A stretch of DNA of 64,000 bases from Chionis minor (lineage: Eukaryota; Chordata; Aves; Charadriiformes; Chionididae). Positions 1 to 13,600 of the stretch are shown here, piece by piece (position 1 is the stretch's first letter; each line of letters begins with the position of its first letter). Position numbers and translations under genes: made by a program. The stretch is from NCBI GenBank assembly GCA_013398295.1, contig VZSF01000111.1, forward strand, positions 186,001 through 250,000, given 5' to 3'. The notes beneath the pieces were generated by a model. That model was not told where the DNA came from. It did not search any database and saw only the letters and a list, made by a program, of their open reading frames with translations.

Positions 1-73
1 GATTATGAAAACACAGAAAGGGAAATTTTGGGCAAGTGGGAGGCAGTCTTGCAGTTAAGTAACCTTCTTTTAC
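1..73 (-). other. TENM2: Start of the final TENM2 intron seen here
   Basis: Begins with donor GTAAAAGAAGG directly after the largest exon. It runs off the window, so the last coding exon is not visible. Confidence 0.9.
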
Positions 74-1685
74 CTGTGATATAATCTTTCACATCGTGTA
101 TTTTACTGGCTGGGTTGTTATTTCTAAACATGTACAAATTAAAAGGAGCCGGATCCTTCCCAATCCTTTTCCAGATTTCAATATCGGGTGTTGTCCACCG
201 GCCTGCCAGTATGTCATAATCTCTTTCTCCGAAGTGGACTAGCTTGGTCAGTGGGTCGTACAAGCCTCCGTGGAATCCTATGACCAGCTGGAAATCAAGG
301 TTAGAGTCGAAATAGATCTCTCCATAAGCCGTGTATTGAATTTGTTTAAGCATGAGACCATTGCTACTGAAAACAGCCAGTGGCGTCCCCGTATTGTCTG
401 ACGCAATGTAAAACTCATCTCCGCTGCTAATTTCCATGGCAAAAAGGTGTCCTTGCAGATCGTAGTAAAGAGATGTGATTTCAGAACTGGAGTGGTTATA
501 TACATGGGTTATCCTGGTTGGGTAAGTAAGGTCTGCGTAAAAAAACTGGAGATGCTGCCCAAGGCTAGTTTTACTGGAAACTCGCCGACCAAGTCCATCA
601 TAGCGGTAAATCACCGTCCACCCACTGCCTTTGCTATAAACTCGAGTAAGAAGGCCCTTTGAACTGTATTCAAAGATTTCGGTACCCCTCTGACGCAGAA
701 ACCCATCCTCGTCTAATCGGTACTGAACGTCACCTAGTCGGGTTATCCTGTCTCTCAGGTCATAGCGAAGTGGCGTCAGCCGGGCGCTGCTGCTGGGGTT
801 GAGCAGGTGGAGGTTGCCATTCAGGTCATAGTTGTAGCGCCACATGATCTTTTCATTCAGATAAACCGTCTGGAGCTGACCGTCCACATCATATTCGTAA
901 GCGTATTTTGTGGTGTTGGCAAATGGCCCGATCTTAATTTCTCTTTTTGTCACTCGTCCCATGTTATCATACTGAATTGTAATCCAATACATTAATGACC
1001 GAAATATTTCATACTGAATTTCCTTGATGCGGCCATGTGCGTCAAAGTGTTTTGTGTAGGTCATTACAGCTGTTGAAATGATCTGGTTAATATCATAATA
1101 TATAACTCCAAATTTTCCAAATTGCTCAACTTTGCCAGAGATGTCATCAAACTGGTAGAGGTCGATGGGCAATGGGGTTTCATTGATGACGCCTTGCATG
1201 CTAGTCACTCTGAAGCTATTGTCATAGCTGTAGTCAAATCGGGCATTTACCATGCCGTCTTCACTAAAGCGGAAAATCTGTCTGTCAATCAGTGGGCCAA
1301 TTTGCCTGTATCTAATGGTGCAGATAAAACCATCGCTTTGGAGGTTTACTGTTTTCAGGACTCCTGCTGTCTCATCGTAAGTAAAACTAACTCTTGTGCT
1401 ATCATATAAGATCTCTGAGAGCTTGGTCTGCCGTCTGTACTTGAATAATACTCTTCGGCTTGTCCCCAGGAAAGCAGTTTGAAGGAGCTGCCCTTCTTCA
1501 TTGTAGTCCATTATAACAGAAGCATTACTTTCCGGGGGGTTGTAGATATTCCGGTAATAGCCAATGGAGCGGATAGTCTGCATGGTATGACGAGCAACAC
1601 TGGGCATGGTGACAGCAGAAAGCCGATCCAACAAATCATATTCGAAGATATACTGCCGTTGGCTATGAAGCAGAAGAACCATTGA
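74..1685 (-). CDS. TENM2: TENM2 largest exon: YD repeats and RHS core
   Basis: 1,612 nt, phase 0 to 1, about 537 residues with no internal stop. The acceptor is TTAATTTTCAG and the donor GTAAAAG. It opens [19 protein letters not shown] repeats are frequent ([43 protein letters not shown]). The end carries the RHS-associated core signature, roughly positions 190-280: [19 protein letters not shown], then GRWTTPD. The last residues [18 protein letters not shown] point to TENM2. The Asp codon after DYIT is split; its completing exon is outside the window. If the intron were retained, about 23 extra residues would follow before a stop at the window edge. Confidence 0.98.
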
Positions 1686-4600
1686 CTGAAAATTAAGAAC
1701 AGATTTTTACCATGTGACAAATGGTGGCGTATCCCCCCCCTTCCCCCTCCCCCACATACTGATACTATTTCTTCACAAAAATGTGACATTCCCACTTGAG
1801 AAAATTATCTCCTCTTTAATTGAGTTATCCTTGACCTTACGTGTTGTTAACATCTCCCTGCCTAATTTACTTGGATGCTTAATTGTAAGGGGTTCTGTAA
1901 TTAGTAGTTCCACATTCATAATTTGCTACTTGTTATGACTGTATCACTCTTTTATCAAGCACTCACAGCTAAACAGCAGATTGTCAATGGATTCAGATAA
2001 GTCATGTTTAATATGGGAAGAAGTAAAACTGTCTTAGAGCCATTAACTCACGAGGAGAGCAACATATGGGAGATACAATTTCTTCCCCACAATTAGAGAT
2101 GATTCTGAAGAATTTGAATAGCCTGAGATCCCTGAATCCTGTGTTCTTGTTCTGTAAGCTTTTGAGACATAGGCAAAACAATTGATTATTTCCATCAAAA
2201 GCAGCTACTCAGAATTATTCTGACATTTTTCTGATGTGTGGCTATTACATATCATAGGTCTTGATTAAGTTATGTCTGCAATGACTAGTAAATGGTATTT
2301 GCTGAGCCACCTCTTCAACAGAAATATATTTAAACCCCAGAAAGAAATGGATTCTCTTTTTGCATAGCAGGCATGAGATCTCTCAAGAGGGATTTTCACA
2401 GATATTTCTAGAGGGAGAGCTACACTTCAGCAGCCGTTGTATATAATGAAGATTCCTGATCTTTTGCCTATCATTTATTTTGATGCTACAACATATAGCA
2501 AGTACAGATTGACAGCTGAAACTATTTAGAAGCAAGAGCTTTTCTTGGTTGTGGAAAAAAACCAACAGTGAAGAATTTACAAACAAATTATTTTCAACTG
2601 AATTACGCTGCAGTAATCTAGTCCCTGAACCTTATTTTAAGCGTTAAGATAAAAGGTAAATACAGATGCTTCTTGTTAGTCAGTGGCCTAAATAATTTAA
2701 AAAGACATCAATTTCTAGCAATTAGGTACAGCGTGATTACATATCTATTGTATAAAACATTCCCCTAGGAATCACATGTTGATACTTAGAATAATTGGAA
2801 TGTACTTCTACTACCTGTTTTTGCTTTGTATGCAGCCAGTCAGATGCTGCAGGATTTCAGCACGTTCAAAGCATTTTTTAAAACCTGAGCGTTCTTTACC
2901 TTTTCCAAATACGTGTAACTCCAAGTTTTCCCATCAGCAAACACTCTCGACACTATCCTTCCCTGTCCGTCGTACTCGATCTTTTCACTGGTGGTCCCTC
3001 GCTGTATGCTGCCTATTTGACCCGTGGAGGAGTAGGTGACATTGACAGCCATCAGCTTGCTGCTCGGTAGCCACAGGGTGGGGTGCCCTGACGTGTCGTA
3101 GGCAATCCTCAGCAGAAATTTACGGTGGTCATCGTAGATCTTTTCTGTCTTTGTGGTTCGATCAAAGTCAACCGAAAGGAGGTTTCTGCCATTAACCTTT
3201 TTAAAGCAAACAAAATGACACAATAAATCACGCTGTTCAAACCCTAGCCACTTATTATTTCCACAAAGCTAGCTATTCTTTAAATACCATTTACAGTGAT
3301 TGATTTGCTGCGTGCGTAAATTATTTTAGCAACTTCTTGACATACATGCAAGGCGCTACATTAGCATCTACTTTAGAAGGCGGCATTATATGAAGAGCTG
3401 GCCCAGAATTTGTTGCAATGTGTTCTTTCTTGATGCTTCGTCAACTGTTAAGAAAATACTGAAAGACGTGCCCTGAAAACCTCTCTAATAAATGGGGCCA
3501 TTTCAGCAAACAAACTATTTCTTTTGTAGGCGGTCCAAAGGATATCTGCAAATTATTGTCAAAACATATTCCCAGCAACCGCTTGTCCGGTTCACAACAA
3601 TCGTGCTAAGAAGGAATTGAATCCTAATCCTCTACAGCAAGTAGTTAAATAAATACAAAATTAAGATATTCAAATACGTGTTAGATCTTCAAATTAAGGA
3701 GTTTTTAGAACATAGGCTTTGCCCTTCTGACTCAAATGGAAGTTTAACTCTGTACAGCAGCCACAGCTGCAATGTGGTTATGAGGCTGAAATCCGTAGTA
3801 GAGGATTATGTCTTTCCCGTAGTTAACTGACCACTGGAAGCCATAAATGACTGGAAGACTACTGAACCACTGAAAAACACTTATCAATGCTTTCAAGTTC
3901 ATAGCTGTTTTAATTTGAAATTAAAGCCTTAGCCTAGATACATTTTTTATGTTGACAACGATATTATTTATATATGTAAACTGTAGTGGTGGATAGTGAT
4001 TTCTATGTGATAATTTCACATTGAAGCCCCACCCCTGCTCTAAATACCCTAACCTTCAGTGTCATTGAATCAGCTCTCATTTTTGTATTTATGAAAACGT
4101 CTGGTTTTCTTTTCCCACATTGTTGTCTTCACAATTCTCTGTTCCTCTTCTGCACTGAACTGTTCTTTAGTGTTCTCAAACAGGCCTCGAGGATTTCTTT
4201 GTTCCGTTGTAAACCATTTCTGTATCCGCTGTGTCCTTTTAGAGTTATTCCAGGTGAGGGTGAAACACTGGTAACCAAGACTTTTCAACACTGTATTTTG
4301 CTAACCTATGGGAAGTAGGGGACAAATGGACATACAGCCATGGGTATTAAGTTTTTTTTTAAAGTTGCTTTTCAGGCACTTGATGCTTACTAGTGCTAGA
4401 TCAGTTGGCCAGAACCAATGGTGTGAGGTTCAACAAGGCCAAGTGTCGGGTCCTGCACTTGGGTCCCACCAACCCCCGGCAGCGCTACAGGCTTGGGGCA
4501 GAGTGGCTGGAAAGCTGCCCAAGGAAAAGGACCTGGGGGTGCTGGTCGACAGCCGGCTGAACATGAGCCAGCGTGTGCCCAGGTGGCCACGAAGGCCAAC

Positions 4601-7600
4601 AGCGTCCTGGCCTGTGTCAGGAACAGTGTGGCCAGCAGGACTAGGGCAGTGATGGTCCCCCTGTACTGGGCACTGGTGAGGCTCCACCTCCCAATCCTGT
4701 GTTCAGTTTTGGGCCCCTCACTCCAAGAAAGACATTGAGGGGCTGGAGCGTGTCCAGGGAAGGGCAGTGGAGCTGGTGAGGGGTCTGGAGCACAAGTCTC
4801 CTGAGGAGCAGCTGAGGGACCTGGGGTTGTTCAGCCTGGAGAAGAGGAGGCTGAGGGGAGACCTTCTCGCTCTCTGCAACTGCCTGAAAGGAGGGTGTAG
4901 CCGGGGGGGGTGTCGGTCTCCCAGGTAACAAACAACAGGACGAGAGGAAAAGGCCTCCAGTTGCGCCAGGGGAGGTTTAGTTTGGATATTTGGAAAAAAT
5001 GTCTTCAGGGAAAGGGTTGTCAAGCATCGGCACAGACTGCCCAGGGCAGTGGTGGAGTCGCCATCCCTGGAGGTATTTCCCAGCCGAGCAGACGTGGTGC
5101 TGAGGGACATGGGGTAGGGGTGGGTTTGGCAGTGCCAGGTTGATGGTTGGAACTGGTGATCTTAAAGGTCTCTTCCAACCTAGGGGATTCCATGATTCTA
5201 TAAGCTACAAAGAGGTGAGTAAGATGGCAAAATAACATTCAGAGAAGAACAAGACAATAGATATCCTGACCAAAGAAATGACTGGAGGATCTTCGCATTT
5301 TTCAGGCTGCACGTTCAAAAATCCATATATAGTGGATGTCGGTACTTACACCCTGAGGCTGATAAGCTTCTAAAAGAGCAAAATAAATTAGATCCTTTAT
5401 TACTGCCAAAGTATTAAAATGCTGGTGTTGGGTAATAGGCAAATATGAAAAAAAAATAAGCCTACAAATGCTCAGTTTTGCTTGTATCAGTCAGTCGGTC
5501 GGTCTGTCTGTCTCTCTAAACTACCTTTCTTTTTTTCAATATGAGATCCCTGGCATGAGAACAATCTGCACTATCCATTTCAGAACAAAAATTGTATTTT
5601 CATGTAAATCTTCTAAATAACACAAAGTCTAGCAGATGCGGAATAGCTACTTTATATATTTACTGAGCCATCAAAAATTATTTAAATTAATGCTATAAGA
5701 CAGATTCTAAAGTAGGTTAAACTTAACTACGAAGCATTCCCACTCAATTTTTGTTGGGTTTTTTTTTGACTTTTGCATTTTCAGGTAGCTTTTGTTTAAA
5801 TTTTCAACATGTAATACTCAATCATTTGCCTAAAATTACTCTTAAATCTTGTTTATCTCCGGCTTTAATTTCCCAGCCTCTCCCACACATGCCTGCACTC
5901 ATCTCTGCATCTCCTTGCCTGTTTTGCTTCTCTGACTTTTTTCCCCTCCTTTCTCTCCATCTTCCCTTCCTTATTTTATATTTAATTATGATTTTAATTA
6001 ATCTTCTTGTCTACCTCTCGGGCTTAGACACTGAAGTGACAACGGGCACTTCTGATTTCTGAATTGGCAAAGAGGGGAGCGTAGTTTTATGGCTAAGGCA
6101 GATGTCCAAGCAATTGTGGTTAATTTCTTTGCTGAGCACATCCTTCCGGTGTAAATTGCAGCACAGTACTTAATCTGGCTGTCCCTCAGCCTTATCTGCT
6201 ACATGGGATAATAACACCCCCTGCCTTCTCACTTTCCGTCTGCCTAGTCTGTCTAAGGGCAGGACAGCGGGGAAAGAAAGGAAATGCCTCCTTCTGCAGC
6301 CAGATTCATGCTTCCAGGTGCTGCTGACAGAGCTCTTGCTTTCAGACAGGTGAGCTTTTGGTGAAATTTTGGCTGTGCTTGCATAATCTGGTAACACAGA
6401 TGGCAATTATAATAACAAGTTTGGCAATACAGCTTCTTTTCCTTGGACAGCACGGGGCTGGAATAACGTGTGTCAGCTGAAGTACTGCCTTCAACTGAAG
6501 TGTTTCTTAACAGCAGCTCTGCTATGAAAACGCTTCTGTAGCAAAACTTGAATGTTTTTATTGTGCCTAAGACAGTCACGCTCCAAAGATATTTGAAACC
6601 TCTGGGTTTCATTATGATAAAAATATCTGATGGCTTGACCCTGCCTGGACACCGGGTGCCCACCAAAGCCGCTCTATCGCTCTGCTCCTCAGCTGGACAG
6701 GGGAGAGAAAATACTACGAAAGGCCCGTGGGTCGAGATAAGGACAGGCCCTCAGCAATTACTGTCATGGGCAAAACAGACTCAACTTGGAGAAAATAATT
6801 TAATTTATTGCCAATCAAATCAGCCTAGCATAAGGAGAAATCAAATCTTAAAAACACCTGCCCCCCCACCCCTCCCTTCTTCCTGGGCTCAACTTCACTC
6901 CTCATTTCTCTACCTCCTCCCACCCAAGTGGTGCAGGGGGATGGGCAATGGGGGTTGTGGTCAGTTCATCACACGTTGTCTCTGCCGCTCCTTCCTCCTC
7001 ATGGGGAGGACTCCTCACACTCTGCCCTGGCTCCAGCGTGGTGTCTCTCCCACGGGAGACAGTCCTCCACGAACTTCTCCAGTGTGAGTCTTTCCCACAG
7101 GCTGCAGTTCTTCACCAACTGCTCCGCATGGGTCCCTTCCACAGGGTGCAGTCCTTCAGGCACAGACTGCTCCAGCGTGGGTACCCCGCGGGGTCACAAG
7201 TCCTGCCAGCAAACCTGCTCCAGCATGGACTTCTCTCTCCACAGGGCCACAGGTCCTGCCAGGAGCAGACCTCCCCTGAGGTAACAGCCTCCTTCCGGCA
7301 CCCACCTGCTCCGGTGTGGTGTCCTCCCCACCTGGGGTCTGCGGGTGGATATTTGTTCCACCATGGACCTCCACGGGCTGCAGGGGGACAGCTTGCCTCA
7401 CCATGGTCTTCACCATGGGCTGCAGGGCAATCTCTGCTCTGGTGCCTTGGAGCACCTCCTCTTCCCAGCCTTGGTGTCTGCAGAGTTCTTTCTCTCGAAT
7501 CCTCTCAACTCTTCCATCTGGCTGCAGTTGTGCAGGTTTTTTGCCCTTTCTTAACTATGTTCTCCCAGAGGTGCTGCCACTGTCACTGATGGGCTCGGCC

Positions 7601-10600
7601 GTGGCCAGCGGCAGGTCCCATCTTGGAGCTGGCTGGCATTGGCTCTGTTGGACATGGGGGAAGCTTCTAGCAGCGTCCCCAGAAGCCACCCCTGTAGCCC
7701 CCCGCTACTAAAAGCTTGCCATGCAAACCCAGTACAGAACAGTAACTCGGGGAGTTTTCAGTGAAGAAACACTTAATGATGCAACACTGAGTCTCCTGAC
7801 AGTCCCTACCTACTGCCCTGCTACGTTTCAGTAATTTAGGCTGAAATCCTCTATCCTCCTCTGCGTTAACTCCTGTTTCTCTTTCCAGTGAGAAGCATGA
7901 GATCTGACTGTGATCCACCATCGGGAGTAGGAGTATATAGGGAGAGATTCAAGAGGTGATGTGAAAACTGGGGACCTCTGCCGTGCTCGGAGCATGTCGA
8001 GTCTCAGGAGGAGGCAAAGCAAACTCCTCCTGTGAGCGCCCTCACCTACGTTACCCGTCTGCTCTCGGTGCAGCCCCTGAGACAGAGCTCACACCGGTTC
8101 CTCTGAGACCCCTGAGTGAAGCAATACAAATGCCCTACAAAGGCTCTTCCATGTAGAGGCCTGTCAGGGCCTCTGCCAAAGGCCAGCCTACAGGCCAGGT
8201 GTACAGGTCCAGGGACAAAACTGCTGTATCGAACAAGTACGAAGTAAGTCTGAATGGAAGTAAGAATGACAGAGGATTGTTTAGTGAAGGGACAGTGACA
8301 CAATTCCTAATTAATTTATAAAGACTACTAGTAGTGGGTGGAACTAATACACGATACAAAACCAAGAGAGTAGCTGAGAGTGTACTTGGTAATGTTAGAT
8401 ACTGCATACATATAATGCAGCCAAAGTGTCATATATATATATGAGTACATGTACTGGCAATACAATACATACTGGCAATTTACAGCAACGTTGCTGGTTT
8501 TTGTCTACATTTGTCTTCTTTGCAGCAAAATGTTACTGCCTTATCTGTAGATGGAAATGATGAACTCCCTAAGTTAGTCCTGTTCTTCTTTCTGCTTTCT
8601 TTCTCTACTTTCCCACATGCCCTCACCGACCCCCAAGTGACATTCCTGTATTATCTTCCCATGTAAATCAATTTCAAAAAACCTTATTTTTTTAGTTTGC
8701 TGACAAGATTCTTTACTTTTTTTTTGAGGCATTTTCCTCTTATTAGCCTATATTTTCCACCTGCCCTACTTTTCCCATTTGTATATACACTTGCAATTAC
8801 TACTATTTTATACTTATCTATAATCTCTCACTTTCCCTTCCACCTTGTTAGATTTTTCCCTCTTTGCTGCCGCTTCTTTTTGCCTGTTAACTCTTCCAAG
8901 TTAAAGCTGCCCATGAGATGTCTTTTACCTCCTCTGCACTTGAATGCCAAAATTTTGTTTTGCTTTGGAGAACTGGATTCGTGGTGATTTGTTTCACTGC
9001 CAAAAACAAATGCCATTGGTACAGTTACTTTATTTTCTCTTGGGCTTCCTTCACATTCATTAATTGGCAGGTGTATTATCCCACCGTGCTATGTAATGAC
9101 ATGCCTGTGAACCAGAACCACATGGATGAGCTCCAGAAGCATGGCTTCCTTTTCCTCTTCCTTATCCATTCAAGACAGCTGCCGCAGCTAGGTGCAAGTA
9201 TGTTGTTCTTAAGCAGCAACTACTGTGCATAATTATTCTTCCTTCTTGGAAAAAAATCCATGCTTGCAGAGCAGGTGGTAGAGAGGAATATAAGGTGCAT
9301 GACAGCATTCCCTCCTTTCTCGTCCCAAAGGAAGATATAAAATATTTTGAGATTTAAAATGGCATGTTACCTCTTAGAAGTCAAGTGGTCTGAAATTACT
9401 TGCCTTCATTTGATATACTGCCTAGGCCTTATTTTAAAGAACTGAGTTCAGTTCTAATAGTAAGTCAGACCTCCAGTGTGGTCTTGAAATGGTCTCCTGG
9501 CAACCCAATTTTCAATGCTTAATCTATGTTGTCTTTACCAAATGGCTGTCATAAATCATAGTTTGCTTCCTACTTATATTTCACTCACTATATAGGAAGA
9601 AGAAATGCCAGCAAAATGGTAAAGACATATGTTAGAGGAATATGCTGTACACATGCACACACAGTTAAACCCTTCCTACCAGGAACAAGTATTAGTACAA
9701 TTTTTATTTAAAATAAAAAAGAAAGAAAATCCTAGGGCTGTGCTAACTTATGGTAGAATAATTTAAAACAAGATTCAAAATCAGCCGTGTGAGTTCAGTA
9801 CCAGAAACAAAAACAGTGAAGGAAAGCAGGAAATTATTCTTTTATCCTGATTCATTCCAATGCATTCCAAGCTAAACCTAACAGTTTATAGAGTCCACTG
9901 AAAAGAGCAATTAATAAGGAAAAGCAGCTGGTAAGCGAAGTAATAAAAGCAAGTACTTCCAGCTCTACAGTAACCTTGTCGACAGTAAATATTCTGTGGT
10001 TGCTAGATGGCAATACCTACAGGAATGTATTTACATCTCGTCTCACTTAATGAGAACGTAGTAGATACCCTGCACGCTCGCGTGCTTACCCGAAGCTTTC
10101 GTCCAAACACGTTGACTTTTCCCTGGGCTTGCTCTTTGCGGAATCGCCACTCCACCAGGTTCTGCCCGTTCTCCCCTGGGAGGGTCATGTTTCTCTTTGC
10201 CACCGTGGGGTTGGCAGTGCCAGCCAACACGTGCGGCTCTGTCTGATAGTGTGAGTCCAGGCCGCTGGCGTAGAGGATCCGCAGCGAGCCGTCGTAGCCA
10301 ATCTGGTAGCTATTTCGTAACTGATCTGAAAAGGCAAAAAAGAGCAGCACAGGTTACCTACGTGGGTTAGGTCTGCCTTTGTCCTGCACGCAGTGTGTGC
10401 GTGTAACATCTCAACTTTACGTAACTGACCCAACGGTAATAAACACCCAGGGCGAGACTGGTAGGAGTGTCTGTACCACATGAGAGCGCAAATGCCTTTG
10501 GGATCTATCTTCAAAGTCTCTTAAACACTTATGAAAATCCCACCCTCGGAGTGTATTCTTTGGGCTGGCACACAACACGTTTTCTGCTGTTTCATTAGGC

Positions 10601-13600
10601 GTTTTTGGCCTAATCCCAAGCATACTCTGACTACTGACTTCTGCTAGGATGTGGCCGCTGGGATGTCGCATGCAATTTTAAAGCTAAAATCTCCCCTCAC
10701 GCTATTTCTGCACCTATTTCCCTTTCAATCCATTTCTCTCTCCTCTCCGAGATTCCTTTTTGATGCAAAGCAGGTATTCTGATTACTTCCTGTAGCTGTT
10801 TACAAAAGCTACTTGGTTGGAAAACATATTTAATTCTACTTTCATTACAACTCTTTCTTTCCCCGAACAGTTCTTTCTATATATGTATAAAACCATGTAC
10901 GCATCACCCCCTCCTCCAAACACTGTCCTCTAAAGTTTCCCCCTAACACATCCGATGCTTGTTCCATAAGAAAACAGTTTTCGGGTCAGGTATCTGCTGA
11001 GAAATCTTTTGTTTACAGTACCTTGAACCATGGTATAGAAAGAATCAATCGATGATAAGTTGGAAGTGATGCTGACATCTTCCTCTCTGCTGGATGACTC
11101 AATGTCCACTGTGATGGCCCTTTCCATTTCCCCATGAAGGTTAGTGACAACTCCAGTTGGGAATGTAACGTTCGTTAGACGGCCCTCGCTATCGTAGCTA
11201 AAAAAATAAGAAACAAAAAAAAGGTCCAGAAATGATACATAGCAGGAACAAATTGTTTTCATTTACAAGTAAAATGAACAAAAATACCAGCTACTCATAT
11301 TGTTAAGGCACGTTTGCTTTTTTGTGCATGGGATAGGCACAGCAGAGACTTCAAACGTGCTTTGAAGTAGTCAAAAGACTGCTTAACATACAGGAGCCTC
11401 AATGTGATAGCAAGAGCAAACAGATGGATCTTCAGCTCTGCATATTATTCTTTGAAGTGTGACCAGATCCTGCTGCACATCTAATTCACCATTTCAAAGG
11501 CAGGATATTTATTGGTGCTAAATTCCATAGCATTCTGTACTCACTCCCTGTTATTGGACTAGATTTTGCTGTTATTGTAGGAACCCTCAAATTTTTTCAT
11601 AAGAAGGTTATCTTAATAAAGAGTGTCTCTTGGGCCTTTCCTAGTCAATGATTATGCAGACCACCTGCCCTCCTGTTCCGGAGTGCTTAACATCCCTTGT
11701 ATTATTAAAAGAAAGAATCTGGGGTAACATTTCATCTACTTAAGCTGCTTGTAGCTGGAAATCAGAGCAGCTAGCATGTATAACTCGTTAACTGCCTGTG
11801 GATCATAGTTTGAGAACTGTGGCATAAGCCATGCAGGAGATGCTTTTTTTTTTTCCCCCTGGCTCTACTGACGTTTCTTTAAACCAACAGCTAAATACCC
11901 ATTTCGTATGAATAGGTAGATGCAATTTCTGTAATTGAAGTAAACCTATGACTTCTAAACCATGTCTTTTCCTATGCTGTGTTTGGTATAGTCCATTGGT
12001 CAGGACCCGAGACCACGCTCACATCCAAACACACATTGTGGTCCCAGTGTGGAGAGGTAAAGCACTAATGTGAGCGCCAGGTCATAAAAATGCCTTTACA
12101 ATTAGCTCTCCCAGCACTACAGCCCGGATGGGTCAGCGTAGGTGTGCGGTTGCGGCTCCTCATTAGCAGTATAACCTCCGTGTACCTGCACGTATCCAAA
12201 GGGCGATTCAGCCCCAGTACAACCTGTTTGCTCTCCGGGGTGTTCCATCCCTCTCCCGTGCCCGTGGGGTAGGAAGCTGAAAGCAGCTTTAGTAAGTCGA
12301 ACATGACCCTATGACATGGTCCTCATAGTGTGCTAGACATTGCATGCTTACAATTATCACCAAAATTGCTCCGTCTGGGAAAGAAACGCAAAACCAAAAA
12401 AAACCCCCAAACCCCAAGACCCCCACCAGCCAAAAAAAGCCCCAAGCATATCACTGAGGCTACAGAAACTCTTTTTTCTTGAATTGAGAGAATTAATTCC
12501 AAACAGTTTTAACCCACAACACACAGACTTTCTCGGAACAGCATGAGAGCACGAGTACTGCACGGCATTGCTGTGACTGAAAGGATTAGGTTAAGAAATG
12601 TTTTTTTCCAGTTTGCTTACTCTGTAGATTTGACAGCTTTTTGCATACAGTCATTTCCATCCTTTTAACACAGTTGATTTCCTTTGTTTATATGAGACTT
12701 TCACTTAGCAACAGGAAAAAGAAAAGAATGTTCAAAAATCGGAAACCATACTGCAAGCCAGGGAAACCAACTGGGGAAACTTATTTTTTGAAGTGAAGTA
12801 CATTTCAAGATAATGGGGCTTCTTCCAGTGTGTTTCCAGCCCTAATTTTGGCTCTTTTTCACACACTGGACTTGGCAAGTCGAGATACTGCATTTATGCG
12901 GGAGACCAAAACAAACATAGCAATGTTCCTCGCGCCTGAATGTGACTGCTAGCCTATTCGTGACCTTCAGTCGCATTCCTCAGTTCCATAAACTTACTTT
13001 CTTTTCATGCACAACTTCCCTTTTCAACTCCCAGGGGAACGTATATTGCCCAATTAGTGTCCTTTTCTATTTTCTGCTTTATGTTTGAAAATGGTATAGA
13101 ATTATTTTGTTGGGAATTACTCATGTCATTTTATTCTAGTAGCCAAGTACCAGTCTTTATCAAACAATGCTTACTAAAGCTGCAGAAGGTAAGATTTCCC
13201 CGTAAAAAGAAATTTTCACCCTCTGAATCGCAATATTTGTAAGAAATTAATTATCATGTTTCTGAGTATGCCACTTGAGTTGGAAAATGCTACGCATCAG
13301 GAGTATTCAGTAGAGTGTGTGGCTCCAGTGCTGTATGCAGCGCTGAACATGGCTATCTTGTTTTATGCATTCTTACCTCCACATTATTATTTTTTGACTC
13401 CGTGCCTATAGTTCCTGAACTGGCCTCTTCTTTCACAAATACATGAAAGCACATCATGAGCCTGAGATAAGCCGCTAACATTATTACAGTGGGGGAGAGT
13501 TCAAAGATCAGCAAAAAATCATGCTACACATTCATGGTTCTCAAAAACATGACTTAAAAGCTGAAAGAATCTTAAAAGCCGTGATTGCTTGGTTCAGGCA

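Larger units (their letters stand above)
3197..10089 (-). other. TENM2: TENM2 intron (6.9 kb) with CR1 and LTR-like repeat
   Basis: Holds a CR1 copy (4396-5201), a degenerate tetranucleotide repeat near 5488-5515, a probable LTR/ERV-related repeat (about 6900-7740) and a short AT repeat (8431-8442). The rest is AT-rich sequence in which I recognise no gene. Confidence 0.9.

Noticed and set aside
6948..7589. 213-codon plus-strand ORF
   Set aside because: It lies within the repeated-phrase GC-rich element and has overlapping ORFs in other frames. No domain is seen.
13370..13385. Second possible fused acceptor-donor (GAG|GTAAGA on the minus strand)
   Set aside because: There is no pyrimidine tract before it, so it does not look like a recursive splice site.
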